Translations under genes and position numbers: made by a program
Notes under the pieces: model-generated
The model's database searches: none
What the model was told of the DNA's origin: nothing
The model's input: only the letters and a program-made list of their open reading frames with translations
Shown here: positions 27,044 to 36,354 of the stretch, piece by piece
Position numbering within the stretch: position 1 is the first letter of the stretch
Layout: every line of letters starts with the position of its first letter
Assembly: GCF_002210425.1 (NCBI RefSeq)
Contig: NZ_MWQK01000001.1
Span: forward strand, 372,001-436,000
Direction: 5' to 3'
DNA from: Fibrobacter sp. UWB2
GTDB lineage: Bacteria; Fibrobacterota; Fibrobacteria; Fibrobacterales; Fibrobacteraceae
DNA: 64,000 bases

Positions 27044-28108
27044 TCACTTCTTTTCTTCAACCGCTTTCGCTTCATTCAGGAACTTGTCAAAATCGCTCTT
27101 GAACAGTTTGTCCTGGACAACGCGGTATTTTTCGAATTCACTTTCGGCAAAAGCCTTTGCAATTTCAGCCGACACCCGACCCTTGTCTGTCAGAATCTCC
27201 ACCTCGTTGAAATCCAGGAACTTGTTGAGGCGAAGCGCCCAATCTTCCATCGTCATGGGAATCTGCCGTTTCGCCTGAAATTCCGCATAGTCAAGGTACA
27301 TTGTCACGAATCGTTCCAGTTGATGCAATTCATCCTTTGAAAGGTTGTTCTTCGCAATGCTGACATCCGACTTCTCGATTTTCCCGTCAGGCGCCTTGCG
27401 CCAGGTCGTCAAGCCCATGTGCGTTTTTTTCGCATCGGCGCGTTCCATAATGAGTTCGGCAGCCGTATGCCGGTGGATAGCCCAGTGCAACTTGTTCTGC
27501 ACATTTGCGAAAAAATCCCTTGTCGTGACGGCATCCCGGCTGTAATCGACACTCGTCGCGTAGATATCGGTAATCTTCTGGTAGAATTTCCGCTCCGACA
27601 TCCGGATTTCCCGGATTTCTTCGAGCAGGTTTTCAAAGTATTCTTCGTCAAAAATCTGGCCGTTTTCCAGGCGTTGTTTGTCGAGAACATAACCCTTTAT
27701 CGCGAAATTGCGCAAAACGTTGGTCGCCCATTGCCTGAATTGCGTTGCGCGGATAGAATTCACGCGGTATCCCACCGAAATTATCGCATCGAGATTGTAG
27801 AATTTGGTATTGTAAGTCTTGCCGTCGGCGGCAGTATGTGCAAATTTTGCACATACTGAAATTTCTTCCAACTCGTTGGTCTCAAAAACGTTCTTTAAGT
27901 GCTTGGTGACTACGGACCTATCGACATCGAACAGCCTTGAAATTCCGTCCTGCGTGAGCCACACATTTTCGTCCTGGACGCGCACTTCTATCGAATCCTG
28001 AGAATTCTGCTTGGTAAACACCAAGAAATCGATGGTACTATTGCGAATCTGCAACATTTTGCTCATTTCTACCTCAGAATTCAACACAACAGGCTCTTTT
28101 TTGTTCAT
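27044..28108 (-). CDS. rhuM: RhuM family (virulence RhuM-like) protein
   Basis: The 354-residue protein matches the RhuM family: VWLTQDGISRLFDVDRSVVTKHLKNVF at residues about 40-66 (only part of this is needed to recognise it), then YNLDAIISVGYRVNS and RATQFRQWATNVLR, which form a winged-helix-like region also found in phage anti-repressor-type proteins. The function is unknown; relatives occur on pathogenicity islands and near mobile elements. ATG 28108 has AAGGAG seven bases upstream. The reading frame continues openly far upstream, but there it is antisense to the transposase. It splits the polysaccharide locus and so was probably acquired. Confidence 0.8.
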   Translation of the reverse strand: MNKKEPVVLNSEVEMSKMLQIRNSTIDFLVFTKQNSQDSIEVRVQDENVWLTQDGISRLFDVDRSVVTKHLKNVFETNELEEISVCAKFAHTAADGKTYNTKFYNLDAIISVGYRVNSIRATQFRQWATNVLRNFAIKGYVLDKQRLENGQIFDEEYFENLLEEIREIRMSERKFYQKITDIYATSVDYSRDAVTTRDFFANVQNKLHWAIHRHTAAELIMERADAKKTHMGLTTWRKAPDGKIEKSDVSIAKNNLSKDELHQLERFVTMYLDYAEFQAKRQIPMTMEDWALRLNKFLDFNEVEILTDKGRVSAEIAKAFAESEFEKYRVVQDKLFKSDFDKFLNEAKAVEEKK

Positions 28109-28120
28109 TTTCAACTCCTT

Positions 28121-28147
28121 CCTTGCGGACAAGCAAAAACCGCAAGG
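28121..28147 (-). promoter_or_regulatory. Hairpin in the rhuM leader next to the ribosome binding site
   Basis: CCTTGCGG and CCGCAAGG (8 bp) face each other across an 11-base loop in the rhuM 5' leader, and the 3' arm abuts AAGGAG. A TATATT at about 28178-28183 on the minus strand could be the promoter. The hairpin may hide or present the ribosome binding site. Confidence 0.35.
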
Positions 28148-28189
28148 CACAAAGATACACATTTGTTCACTATTAAATATACACAAACA

Positions 28190-29340
28190 CGAGACAGTTG
28201 TCAATAGGTCCGCCCCGTTTTTTGCTGGAATTTTCTGTACCGCAGCGGTCATTACCACCGCAAGCTTCTGACTTCCGCCGGAGAGGTCGACCTGTCCGTA
28301 CCCAAGCTGCGCCTGGCCCCGTTCGAGACCGCCATCATCGAGCGCTACCGACGCAGGGAATCGTCCGTGGAGGAGTCTCTCATCGAGATGTACCTGGCGG
28401 GGGTATCCGTGCGTCGCGTGGAGGACGTCACCGAGCTCCTGTGGGGCTCTCGCGTGAGTGCTTCGACGGTGAGCAACCTGAACCAGAAGGTATACGGCAA
28501 GATCGAGGAATGGCGAAACAGGGCCATAGGCGGGGAATACCCCTACGTGTTCGTTGACGGCATCTACCTGAAGCGCAGCTGGGGCGGCGAAATGACCAGC
28601 GTCTCGGTACTTGTCGCGATAGGGGTGTCCGAAGACGGCTACCGGGAAATACTCGGCGCAAGCGAGGGTGCAAGCGAAAGTAAGGAATGCTGGCGGAACT
28701 TCCTCGTAAGTCTCAGGGAACGCGGTCTGAAGGGCGTGAGGCTGTTCACTTCGGACAAGCACCTGGGCTTCCTGGAATCGGCCTCGGAAGTGTTCCCTGA
28801 TGCGAAATGGCAACGCTGCACGGTTCATTTTTTCAGGAACCTGATGACAAAGATCCCACGCAACAAGCTTGCTTCGGCCATACCCCTGCTAAAGGCAACA
28901 TACGCCCAGGAAGACAAGGAGGCAACGCTGAAAAAGGCAGCAGATGTAGAACAGAAACTGCGTGATATGGGGCTGAAGTCTGCCGCCGAGCTTTACCACA
29001 AGGGTGTGACGGAAACGCTGACTTATCTCGACTTCCCACATGAACACTGGCGTAGCATAAGGACGAACAACATCCTTGAACGCCTGAACCGGGAGATACG
29101 CAGAAGGACGAGGGTTGTGGGCTGTTTTCCTGATGGCGAATCGGCACTGATGCTTGTATGCGCTAGATTGAGATATGTAGCGACGAAGGAATGGGGTACC
29201 AAGAGGTACCTGAACATGAAGCACCTTTACGAGATGGAAAAGGAGAACGAGCTGAAACGGGAACAGGAAAAGGACGGAAATGTAGCCTAAATCTGGTGTT
29301 GGAACAAACTATTTTTGCGAAAAACCCTTGACACTACCAC
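28190..29340 (+). mobile_element. Truncated IS256-family insertion sequence
   Basis: A 3'-complete mutator-type transposase is flanked on the right by TTGACACTACC, which read backwards (GGTAGTGTCAAGGGTTTTT) resembles IS256-family ends. On the left GTTGTCAATAGG is followed by GTTTTTTGC, a weaker match to the same end, and transposase homology starts only about 40 bases later, so the N-terminal coding part is deleted. No target-site duplication is evident. Boundaries are estimates. Confidence 0.6.
28238..29290 (+). pseudogene. IS256-family (mutator) transposase, N-terminus missing
   Basis: Homology begins at YRSGHYHRKLLTSAGEVDL (28238) and continues in one frame through YLAGVSVRRVEDVTELLWG, the catalytic Asp region FVDGIYLKRSWGG, LFTSDKHLGF, the C/H motif CTVHFFRNL and the region RTNNILERLNREIRRRT with the catalytic Glu. 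About 60-70 N-terminal residues usual for the family are absent. A TAG at 28205 blocks the frame upstream and the first ATG is 28367, giving only 307 residues. It is probably inactive, although the DDE residues seem intact. Confidence 0.75.
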
Positions 29341-29414
29341 ATCGAGTACATCGACAAGTCGGTTGACAAGTCCATGAGGGAAGTGTATGGGTTGAACCCT
29401 TCGGAAGCCCAGTA
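29332..29414 (+). pseudogene. Possible 3' remnant of a gene cut by the IS element
   Basis: Just right of the IS end a plus-strand frame reads HIEYIDKSVDKSMREVYGL then NPSEAQ and TAG. It looks like the tail of a soluble protein and has normal genome-like codons, unlike the AT-rich genes to its right. I do not recognise the family. The remaining stretch to 29561 holds short GC-rich inverted repeats (GGCGGCTCCGCCGC near 29472) and nothing else clear. Confidence 0.25.
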
Positions 29415-29561
29415 GGGCAAAAAACAGGTGGCTCCGTCAGGCCGGACTTGTGGCTCTCACTTCTCCGGACTGGCGGCTCCGCCGCTCCGGAATAATCAAA
29501 GGAAATAAAATTGTAAATGCAGGCTTATGCGTGGATGAAGTTGTAACTTAAATAAATATGG

Positions 29562-30959
29562 CTATGAAACTTTTTTTAATTTCTTAACGCAGCCAATTTT
29601 CTTTACATAAGGTGTTAAATACACAAACAAGCATCCTAGATAAATACAAAAGCCTATTTGTGGCTCAAAAAAGTTCGCACTTACTAAAAAAGCAACCACA
29701 AGAATAAATTCCTTTATAAAGAAACATGTCAACCTTTTATTTATCAATCTACCGACAATTACCTCAGAAACGATAGATCTCGTCGCGACAAAAAAAACGG
29801 CCAATAATAAGGTAAGTTTAAGATTGTTCAAAATAAAAGTTGATATTCCCACACAAATCATTGATAAAACAAGCATTGTTACATTGATAACTAGCAAATA
29901 TTTTTCTTTTCTATAGGCTTTCAAATAGTTATTGGTTAGCAAAGTAACCTTCGAAGTATAAACGATTATAGGTAAAATTAGTGCCAAATATATGAGACTC
30001 GGCTCATATTTAGGAATCCATTTTTTTAATATAAAAAAGATTGGATAATAAAAAACTAAAGCAGAGAATAACACTGGCGAGAGATAATTCCGTATTTTTA
30101 AATACATATTCGGAAGTTCCGTAACAGCCATTCTTTTCAAAGATGGAAATAATACAATACTAACAGCTGTAACAAAACTTAAAAACAACGAAGTTAAACT
30201 AAACGCAAAAGAGATCTTTCCAAAGAGTATTTCATCCCAATTCTTTTGAATGAACATTTTTGTACTACCAAGCAGAAGCATAGAAGACCACGTCGCAATG
30301 AGTAAAATAAAGCCACAGGAAATATTCTCTTTAAATTCAGAGATGAAAACCTTAAAAGGAATAAATTTTCCAAAATATAAGCCTTTATTGTATTTACAAA
30401 AAACAAAACAGGAAAAGATGCCACAGAAAATGTCTATTAAGCACAAAAAAATATAATTGTTTACAGAAAGAAGTAGGAATAAAGCGGTCAACAACATACA
30501 TATCAAATTACTTACAATTATAAAGGCCGCATATTTTTTTATTCGATTTGTTATTTGAAATATGTAAAAATTATACGTAAACAAATGTTTTGAGATAATA
30601 GAAATAGCAACTAATAATGCAATATATTTATACTCTCCCGAGAAACGGAGATAAGAAAAAACTGCAATAATAAAAGCAAAAAGTAAGTCTGCAAAGAACA
30701 ATGCCTGATATTGTGATCTTACTAAAGGCTTGTCTAGTTGATCATAATCGAGCCCTGCATAACGAAGTCCGATTCCATCCAAAATACCAAAATGCAGTAT
30801 TCCAACAAAACTTGAATATAGTATATATACTTGCCAATATGCATATTGAGTTTCATCAATAAACTTAGGTACAACTATATTCAAAAGAAAAGCTACACAA
30901 ATGGTTATCACCTGAGCAACTATTGAATACGATATATTTCTTTTTATAGAATTAGACAC
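29562..30959 (-). CDS. Wzx-like polysaccharide flippase
   Basis: The 465-residue protein has about 12-14 hydrophobic segments along its length and the N-terminal pattern of Wzx/RfbX proteins (SIKRNISYSIVAQVITICVA, VVPKFIDETQYAYWQVYIL). It would flip lipid-linked repeat units across the inner membrane. The gene is strikingly AT-rich, like its three upstream neighbours, unlike the rest of the window. It is seven bases downstream of the Wzy-like gene and is the last gene before the IS/rhuM interruption. Confidence 0.82.
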   Translation of the reverse strand: MSNSIKRNISYSIVAQVITICVAFLLNIVVPKFIDETQYAYWQVYILYSSFVGILHFGILDGIGLRYAGLDYDQLDKPLVRSQYQALFFADLLFAFIIAVFSYLRFSGEYKYIALLVAISIISKHLFTYNFYIFQITNRIKKYAAFIIVSNLICMLLTALFLLLSVNNYIFLCLIDIFCGIFSCFVFCKYNKGLYFGKFIPFKVFISEFKENISCGFILLIATWSSMLLLGSTKMFIQKNWDEILFGKISFAFSLTSLFLSFVTAVSIVLFPSLKRMAVTELPNMYLKIRNYLSPVLFSALVFYYPIFFILKKWIPKYEPSLIYLALILPIIVYTSKVTLLTNNYLKAYRKEKYLLVINVTMLVLSMICVGISTFILNNLKLTLLLAVFFVATRSIVSEVIVGRLINKRLTCFFIKEFILVVAFLVSANFFEPQIGFCIYLGCLFVYLTPYVKKIGCVKKLKKVS

Positions 30960-30966
30960 TATACAT

Positions 30967-32307
30967 TTAATCTTTTGTAGGTGTGATTAACAAAAATATT
31001 TTTGCAACAGTTAACATTATTATCAAAGTCCACAATTCACGACTGATATCACCTACGCGAACGATATCATAAATAAATGTTGCTAAAATCGTAAAAAATG
31101 TAACACTAGCAACATTTTTTGCTACAGAAAAAAAACTTTCCAAATACCTTAACATAAAGCCAAAGAAAATACTTCCGATTATTAAACCGATATATGAAAA
31201 ATTCAAATAAAAACTACCAAACAAAGTCACTGGTATTCCGCCATGAAAAGCCTCATTAAAAACCAAACGAGTTAATTCGTGATCAAATGTGGGGATTGCT
31301 AAGCCTGGGATTGGCATTGTGAAAAAGGAAAGATAATTAAAGCCATAAAAATAATCCATCCCAAATTCTGAAAAAAACTTCAAAGAAACAACGAGCATAT
31401 CAAACATACAAAACTCATTGAGTAATTCAAAAACAAATGAAAAAGAAGGGGTTCCACCAAGTAATGTAAGTCGAATTATGCCATATAACCAAACTACAAT
31501 AAAAAGAACAGCAACCATCACCCCAATCTTCTTCATATTTTTTTTTCGATTAAACTCAACACTATATAGTGGGATTATGTAACAAATTAGCAAATTAGTT
31601 ATATACTGTCTTTTACCAACGAAAGAAAAAAGATAAACACTTAATATAATTAAAAAATAAACAAACAAATTTGGTGTTTTTTTTTCATAAATAATATAAA
31701 TAATAATGACGGAAAAAAGATACACCCATACAACATCAAACATATGAATTGGAAGGCCCCTCATTATCTGAGACGCATACGAAAAAATCGATAATAAAGA
31801 CAAAAGAAAAACAAAAGTCAATATATATATTTGATTCTTTGTAAGACTCCTTGGGAAATAATCCTTGGAAATTTTTTTAAAAAAAAACGTATTGCGTATA
31901 GGAGAAAAAAGAAACGATAAGTTAAGAACACCTATTCCCAAAAGACCAATAAAAGAAGCCTTCGCAACAGGCATTTCTGAAAAGAAATACGATTGCGTGT
32001 ATGTATTGTATAACCAAAACACATAAAAACTATTTTCTTGATTTTGTGTAAAAAAAATTTGAATTGGCCTTATAAAAAAAACAAAAAACAAAAAAAAGTC
32101 TGCAATATTTATCAAGGAAAAGAAATTTCTTTTATTTATATTATTTACAATCACACATGAAAGAATAACACCATTAAAAAGAACAAGCGCCCAGCTTAAA
32201 GATAAAGATGATTCGTCATTGAACGCTATATACAAAACAGCTCCAACAAGAAGTGATAAAATCACAACAATTTTACAAACATTATCATCAACAAGTACTT
32301 GTTTCAT
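30967..32307 (-). CDS. Wzy-like O-antigen/capsule polymerase
   Basis: The 446-residue protein has about 12 membrane segments and a larger loop in the second half (FGMDYFYGFNYLSFFTMPIPG, 21 residues marking the loop; the conserved core is a GFNYL/PIPG stretch), the arrangement expected of Wzy polymerases, which have little conserved sequence. The call rests on topology and the position between glycosyltransferase and flippase. It is AT-rich. It starts 10 bases downstream of the GT2 gene. Confidence 0.75.
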   Translation of the reverse strand: MKQVLVDDNVCKIVVILSLLVGAVLYIAFNDESSLSLSWALVLFNGVILSCVIVNNINKRNFFSLINIADFFLFFVFFIRPIQIFFTQNQENSFYVFWLYNTYTQSYFFSEMPVAKASFIGLLGIGVLNLSFLFSPIRNTFFFKKISKDYFPRSLTKNQIYILTFVFLLSLLSIFSYASQIMRGLPIHMFDVVWVYLFSVIIIYIIYEKKTPNLFVYFLIILSVYLFSFVGKRQYITNLLICYIIPLYSVEFNRKKNMKKIGVMVAVLFIVVWLYGIIRLTLLGGTPSFSFVFELLNEFCMFDMLVVSLKFFSEFGMDYFYGFNYLSFFTMPIPGLAIPTFDHELTRLVFNEAFHGGIPVTLFGSFYLNFSYIGLIIGSIFFGFMLRYLESFFSVAKNVASVTFFTILATFIYDIVRVGDISRELWTLIIMLTVAKIFLLITPTKD

Positions 32308-32317
32308 AAAAATCTAT

Positions 32318-33250
32318 TTAAAATCTATTGAAAAGAATCATTATTATTAAACCAAAGTTTTCAACAAGCCCATACTGATAAATTTTTTTACTAAAAAGAA
32401 GTTTAATTTTAAACTTCAGCGATTTATCATAATTTGAGCAAAGCCATAAAAAAGAAAATTTTTCGGTAGCAATTGAATTCGAATATAATTCTAACAAATA
32501 GCAACAGCACCTACTTTTAGCTTTTGTTTTATTAAAAATATATCTTTTTATTCTATTTTTCATCAACTGTATTCTGCTACCTCCCGCCCCAACAACGTTT
32601 TTTGAATGCTGACGATAATATATCAGAGGTTTTTCAAAGAAAAAAACTTCACCATCTAAAGCATACGTCATACGGAGAACCCAACTATCATGCATTGGGA
32701 AAAATTTATACACAGATATCATCGACCAAATTTTCGCAGCCTGTTCTAGCACAACATAATTAAAAACCTGAGTACAACCTAATGAGTGTGGTGAGATAAT
32801 ATTTGCATACATGTTATTAACTACACGAATTGGGGATTTATCTTCTATTGGATTTAAATTTGAATCAACTATTTTAGCAGCAGAAAAAAACAACTGTGGC
32901 TTTTTCGATTCCGGTTTAAAAAACGAAATCGATTGTTCAAGTTTATTCTCATACCATACATCATCTTGATCACAAAAAGCATAAAAATCATACTTTGACA
33001 TTTCGGATACAGCATAATCCATTAGTCGATAAAAACTTTTTGCTGCACCAATGTTTTTTTCTGTTAATATAGTCATGCCACCATATTGATTTTTATACTT
33101 GTTCAAAATAGATACAGTTTCGTCAGAAGAACCATCATCACGAGCAAGTATATGTACATTAACATTTTTTTGAGCAAACAAACTATCTAATTGTTGCGCT
33201 AAAAAAAGTTCGCCATTATAAGTGGAAAGCATAACTAATACGGAAGCCAT
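32318..33250 (-). CDS. Family 2 glycosyltransferase
   Basis: The 310-residue enzyme opens with VLVMLSTYNGELFLAQQLDSL, the GT-A start of rhamnosyltransferase-like family 2 enzymes, followed by ARDDGSSDETV (nucleotide contact) and YAFCDQDDVWYENKL, whose DQDD supplies the metal-binding DXD. It would add one sugar to the repeat unit on the cytoplasmic face of the membrane. It is AT-rich and Lys-rich at its C-terminus. It lies 53 bases downstream of the GT4 gene. Confidence 0.85.
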   Translation of the reverse strand: MASVLVMLSTYNGELFLAQQLDSLFAQKNVNVHILARDDGSSDETVSILNKYKNQYGGMTILTEKNIGAAKSFYRLMDYAVSEMSKYDFYAFCDQDDVWYENKLEQSISFFKPESKKPQLFFSAAKIVDSNLNPIEDKSPIRVVNNMYANIISPHSLGCTQVFNYVVLEQAAKIWSMISVYKFFPMHDSWVLRMTYALDGEVFFFEKPLIYYRQHSKNVVGAGGSRIQLMKNRIKRYIFNKTKAKSRCCCYLLELYSNSIATEKFSFLWLCSNYDKSLKFKIKLLFSKKIYQYGLVENFGLIIMILFNRF

Positions 33251-33303
33251 AATAAAACCCTTAAGATTTCAACATATTTTAAACTAGAATCAAAAACGAC
33301 ATT

Positions 33304-34422
33304 TTACGTAGCCCCGTTACAACAATCTTTGTAAATTTGCTTCATCATACCACAGATTTTTTTTACATCGAAATTTTTTATTGTATTTTGATTTATCTTT
33401 CGCATTTCCGAGGAACTTTTTAACACAACATCCATTATTCCTCTGGCAAATCCATCAACATCCTGGCAGCCATATAAGAAGCCTCCTTTACCATGTTCAA
33501 TCAAGTCAACATTACCTCTAATTTTACTGCAAACAATAGGTAGTCCTACAGCCATAGCTTCCATCAATGCAACAGGAAGTCCTTCATGCAGAGACGGAAG
33601 AACCGATATATCGGCCGATTTATTCAACGCAATGACATCGGTTCGAAAACCAAGTAAATGGAAATTAGATTCAATTCTTAATGACTTCGCTAGATACCTT
33701 AAATCATTTTCTAATTTTCCTGAACCGGCAACAGCATAATGGATTTTAGGATTATCTAATTTCGCTAAAGCACGCATTACAACTTGATGATTTTTTCTTA
33801 CACTTAATTCCCCTACAGAGAGAAGCAAAATGCAATCTTCGGGAACCCCCATCGACAGTCGGACAACATTTCTGTCGCATTGTATATTCTGAATTTTAGA
33901 AAGGTCTATTCCGACTCCTGGCACATAGCAAATCTTCTTTGCAGGCATTTTATTCTGAGCCAAGGTAAAGTCTTCTTTATTGATGGTTATAAGGACATCT
34001 GTAAAATGGGCGCAAAACTTTTCGATTGGGTAATAAATAAACCAATTTTTAAGCGGGGCTCCCCTAAAAAAATGAAATCCGTGAGCTGTATAAATTACAC
34101 GAGTTCCCTGTTTACGGACTCTACGGCATGCCAATCGCACAATCATAGATGCATTGGGTGTATGTGTATGCACAATGTCGTAATGCTCTGATTCGACAAG
34201 TTGTTTAAGCATTTTGTAAGCTATAAGATTATTCTTGCTGAATGGCGAACGAGAAAAAGGAATATCGTGAACTTTACAGCCGAGTGTGTTGTAAATCTCT
34301 GGCACAGGCTTTTCGCAATTTGTCGCAATTTCTACAGAATGACCTTCGCTCAAGAGCATTTTTACATGCTCTGGAAAAAAGCCCATCGTTGCAGAAATTG
34401 TTGTGACGTACAATACTTTCAT
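33304..34422 (-). CDS. Family 4 glycosyltransferase
   Basis: The 372-residue GT-B enzyme has an N-terminal domain beginning VLYVTTISATMGFF and HYDIVHTHTPNASMI, and a C-terminal donor domain with LLSVGELSVRKNHQVVMRAL and the EX7E region HEGLPVALMEAMAVGLPIV. It is of the type that builds capsule or O-antigen repeat units. The gene begins 41 bases after the last SDR gene, marking the boundary between the acyl-making genes and the assembly genes. Confidence 0.87.
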   Translation of the reverse strand: MKVLYVTTISATMGFFPEHVKMLLSEGHSVEIATNCEKPVPEIYNTLGCKVHDIPFSRSPFSKNNLIAYKMLKQLVESEHYDIVHTHTPNASMIVRLACRRVRKQGTRVIYTAHGFHFFRGAPLKNWFIYYPIEKFCAHFTDVLITINKEDFTLAQNKMPAKKICYVPGVGIDLSKIQNIQCDRNVVRLSMGVPEDCILLLSVGELSVRKNHQVVMRALAKLDNPKIHYAVAGSGKLENDLRYLAKSLRIESNFHLLGFRTDVIALNKSADISVLPSLHEGLPVALMEAMAVGLPIVCSKIRGNVDLIEHGKGGFLYGCQDVDGFARGIMDVVLKSSSEMRKINQNTIKNFDVKKICGMMKQIYKDCCNGAT

Positions 34423-34463
34423 ATAAAATCACAATTAAAAATTTAAAAGATTCATTAGAGAAC

Positions 34464-35228
34464 TTACCTTACTGTATAGCCACCATCAACAACTAAGTTC
34501 TGTCCAGTTACCCAGCGGCTTGCATCTGATAGCAAATAAATACACGCATTAGAGATATCCGAACATTGCCCAAGTCCAAGCAAAAAGCCATCAACACGTT
34601 TTTCGTATTGTTCTGGGGTAAGCTCACTTAAAAAGTTTTGCATCATAGGAGTAAGAATCGTTCCTGGAGAAACACAATTAATGCATATATTTCTTTTGGA
34701 TAGCTCCATTGCCATGGGTCTAATTGCACTAACGACAGCCCCCTTAGAGGCTGAATATGCAGAAACCCCAATTCTGCCAATTATTGCTGTAATCGAAGCT
34801 ATCAGGACAAAGTGCGCAGCATCATTTGAAATCTTTTTGCTACTCAGCTGACGAATAAATTCAAATCCACTCAAAGCATTTGTTTTCATTACTGATTCGT
34901 AATCGTCTGTAGAAATCAATTTCAAAGGTGCTGTTTTTTCGATTCCCGCCGAATGAACGAACCCATCGATCTTTCCATTTTCTTCTACAATTTTCTTCAC
35001 CAAATCTGCAATGCCATCTGTATTCTGCAGGTCAAATACATAGTTTTTTTGCGATTCAGCTTTGTCACACAATTGAATTGTTTCATTCAAACGATCTTCA
35101 TTACGAGCAATGGCAATAACTGTTGCACCCATTTTAGTGCAGTCAATCGCTATTTGACGACCTATTCCGCTAGAGGCTCCTGTTACGACAATAGTTTTAT
35201 TTTCTAATGAAAAAGGATTAAAAGACAT
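34464..35228 (-). CDS. SDR-family reductase, 3-oxoacyl-ACP reductase-like (copy 3)
   Basis: The 254-residue classical SDR has TGASSGIGRQIA as cofactor loop, and active-site Ser/Tyr/Lys in IASITAIIG and YSASK. The N-terminus MSFNPFSLENKT is shared with the two SDRs at 36355-37856, so the three arose by duplication. FabG-like reduction of a 3-oxoacyl thioester is the likely reaction, given the KAS III gene it overlaps by one base (TGATG). The C-terminus WVTGQNLVVDGGYTVR is normal. The apparent start one codon earlier is a TTG. Confidence 0.85.
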   Translation of the reverse strand: MSFNPFSLENKTIVVTGASSGIGRQIAIDCTKMGATVIAIARNEDRLNETIQLCDKAESQKNYVFDLQNTDGIADLVKKIVEENGKIDGFVHSAGIEKTAPLKLISTDDYESVMKTNALSGFEFIRQLSSKKISNDAAHFVLIASITAIIGRIGVSAYSASKGAVVSAIRPMAMELSKRNICINCVSPGTILTPMMQNFLSELTPEQYEKRVDGFLLGLGQCSDISNACIYLLSDASRWVTGQNLVVDGGYTVR

Positions 35229-36334
35229 CAAGCCTCCAAAAAATCATTTGGGGAATTAATTATACCCTCTTCAAAAACATCATCACTTTCGATGACTGGG
35301 TAAATGTCGGATACATTGATACTTGCCGAGCAAACACCCCAAGAAAGCCCGACTCCAAATCCACACATCAAAAAATGAACAAGCCGCGATCCAGACTCTG
35401 AACCGTACTTGTCACATATTGTTAGAGGAATTGCAGGTGCGGAAGTGTTTCCGAATCTATCAAGGCATATCGGGAATTTTCCCATATCGACTTTCAATTT
35501 TTTTGCAAGCATTCCTGTAATAAACTTATTTGCCTGATGGAATGCAAAACATTCATAGTCATCAACGGTCGTTTCTGTTTTGGTCAAAAACTCCTTAATT
35601 GTCCGAGGCACCGCAGAAATTGTGAACGAGAAAACATTATCGCCTCGCATTACCGTATTATAAAGGTTACGAGTGTTTCCATCTTTCCAAACAAAATCTT
35701 CATGGGTGGCGTTCATATTACGATATCCACCCGCTGGAGCAATAATATCTTGATAACCGTTTCCATCTGTTTTTAAAACGCCCTGTATGCAAGAATTATC
35801 AGTAGATTTTTCAAGCAATACTGCAGAGCCTCCATCACCAAAAATCATAGAAACCGAAGAATCTTTCGGATTTGTCATTTTGGTCAGCGTTTCTCCAACA
35901 AGCAATAGAGCTTTATCAATGTCAGAATTCTGCATTAAAGAGCAAATTATTTGAAGTCCATACACAAAAGCAGAGCAACCTAAATTCACATCAAAAGAAA
36001 CACAGTCTTTATTTAGCCCCAATCGTTTATGTAATACACACGCTGTTGCTGGACGACGATAATCTGTAGAATGAGCTACAAATATCAGAGCTTTTACTTC
36101 CGACCTATCAACATTTTTTTCAGTTAGTATTTTCTCTGCAGATGCAAAACATAAATCTGAAGCAGTCTGATGATCTCTTGTCTTTCTGTACTGTTTAACA
36201 CCAGTAGACTCTTTAAACTTTTCAACATATTCTTTCCCAAATGATTCGGCAAAGGAATCTACATTTACGACTGTTTTGGGAACGCATGCTGCAACAGCAG
36301 ATATTTTAATATTATTGAATTTAAAAAAAGCCAT
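35228..36334 (-). CDS. KAS III-like 3-oxoacyl-ACP synthase (copy 2)
   Basis: The 368-residue FabH-like thiolase-fold enzyme keeps the full Cys-His-Asn triad: NLGCSAFVYGL, FAFHQANKFI and RFGNTSAPAIPL. FGDGGSAVLLE is normal for the family. Such enzymes condense an acyl starter (often acetyl-CoA) with malonyl-ACP, or transfer acyl groups. A location inside a polysaccharide locus argues against housekeeping lipid synthesis. ATG 36334 (MAFFKFNNIKIS) aligns with the paralogue at 38937 (MAFLSFPNVRIA) and is preferred over 36349. Confidence 0.88.
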   Translation of the reverse strand: MAFFKFNNIKISAVAACVPKTVVNVDSFAESFGKEYVEKFKESTGVKQYRKTRDHQTASDLCFASAEKILTEKNVDRSEVKALIFVAHSTDYRRPATACVLHKRLGLNKDCVSFDVNLGCSAFVYGLQIICSLMQNSDIDKALLLVGETLTKMTNPKDSSVSMIFGDGGSAVLLEKSTDNSCIQGVLKTDGNGYQDIIAPAGGYRNMNATHEDFVWKDGNTRNLYNTVMRGDNVFSFTISAVPRTIKEFLTKTETTVDDYECFAFHQANKFITGMLAKKLKVDMGKFPICLDRFGNTSAPAIPLTICDKYGSESGSRLVHFLMCGFGVGLSWGVCSASINVSDIYPVIESDDVFEEGIINSPNDFLEA

Positions 36335-36354
36335 ATACTGTATTTCCAAAAGAT

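Noticed and set aside
28109-28828. N-terminal extension of rhuM by 240 codons
   Set aside because: The extension is antisense to the transposase; the ribosome binding site and family N-terminus support ATG 28108.
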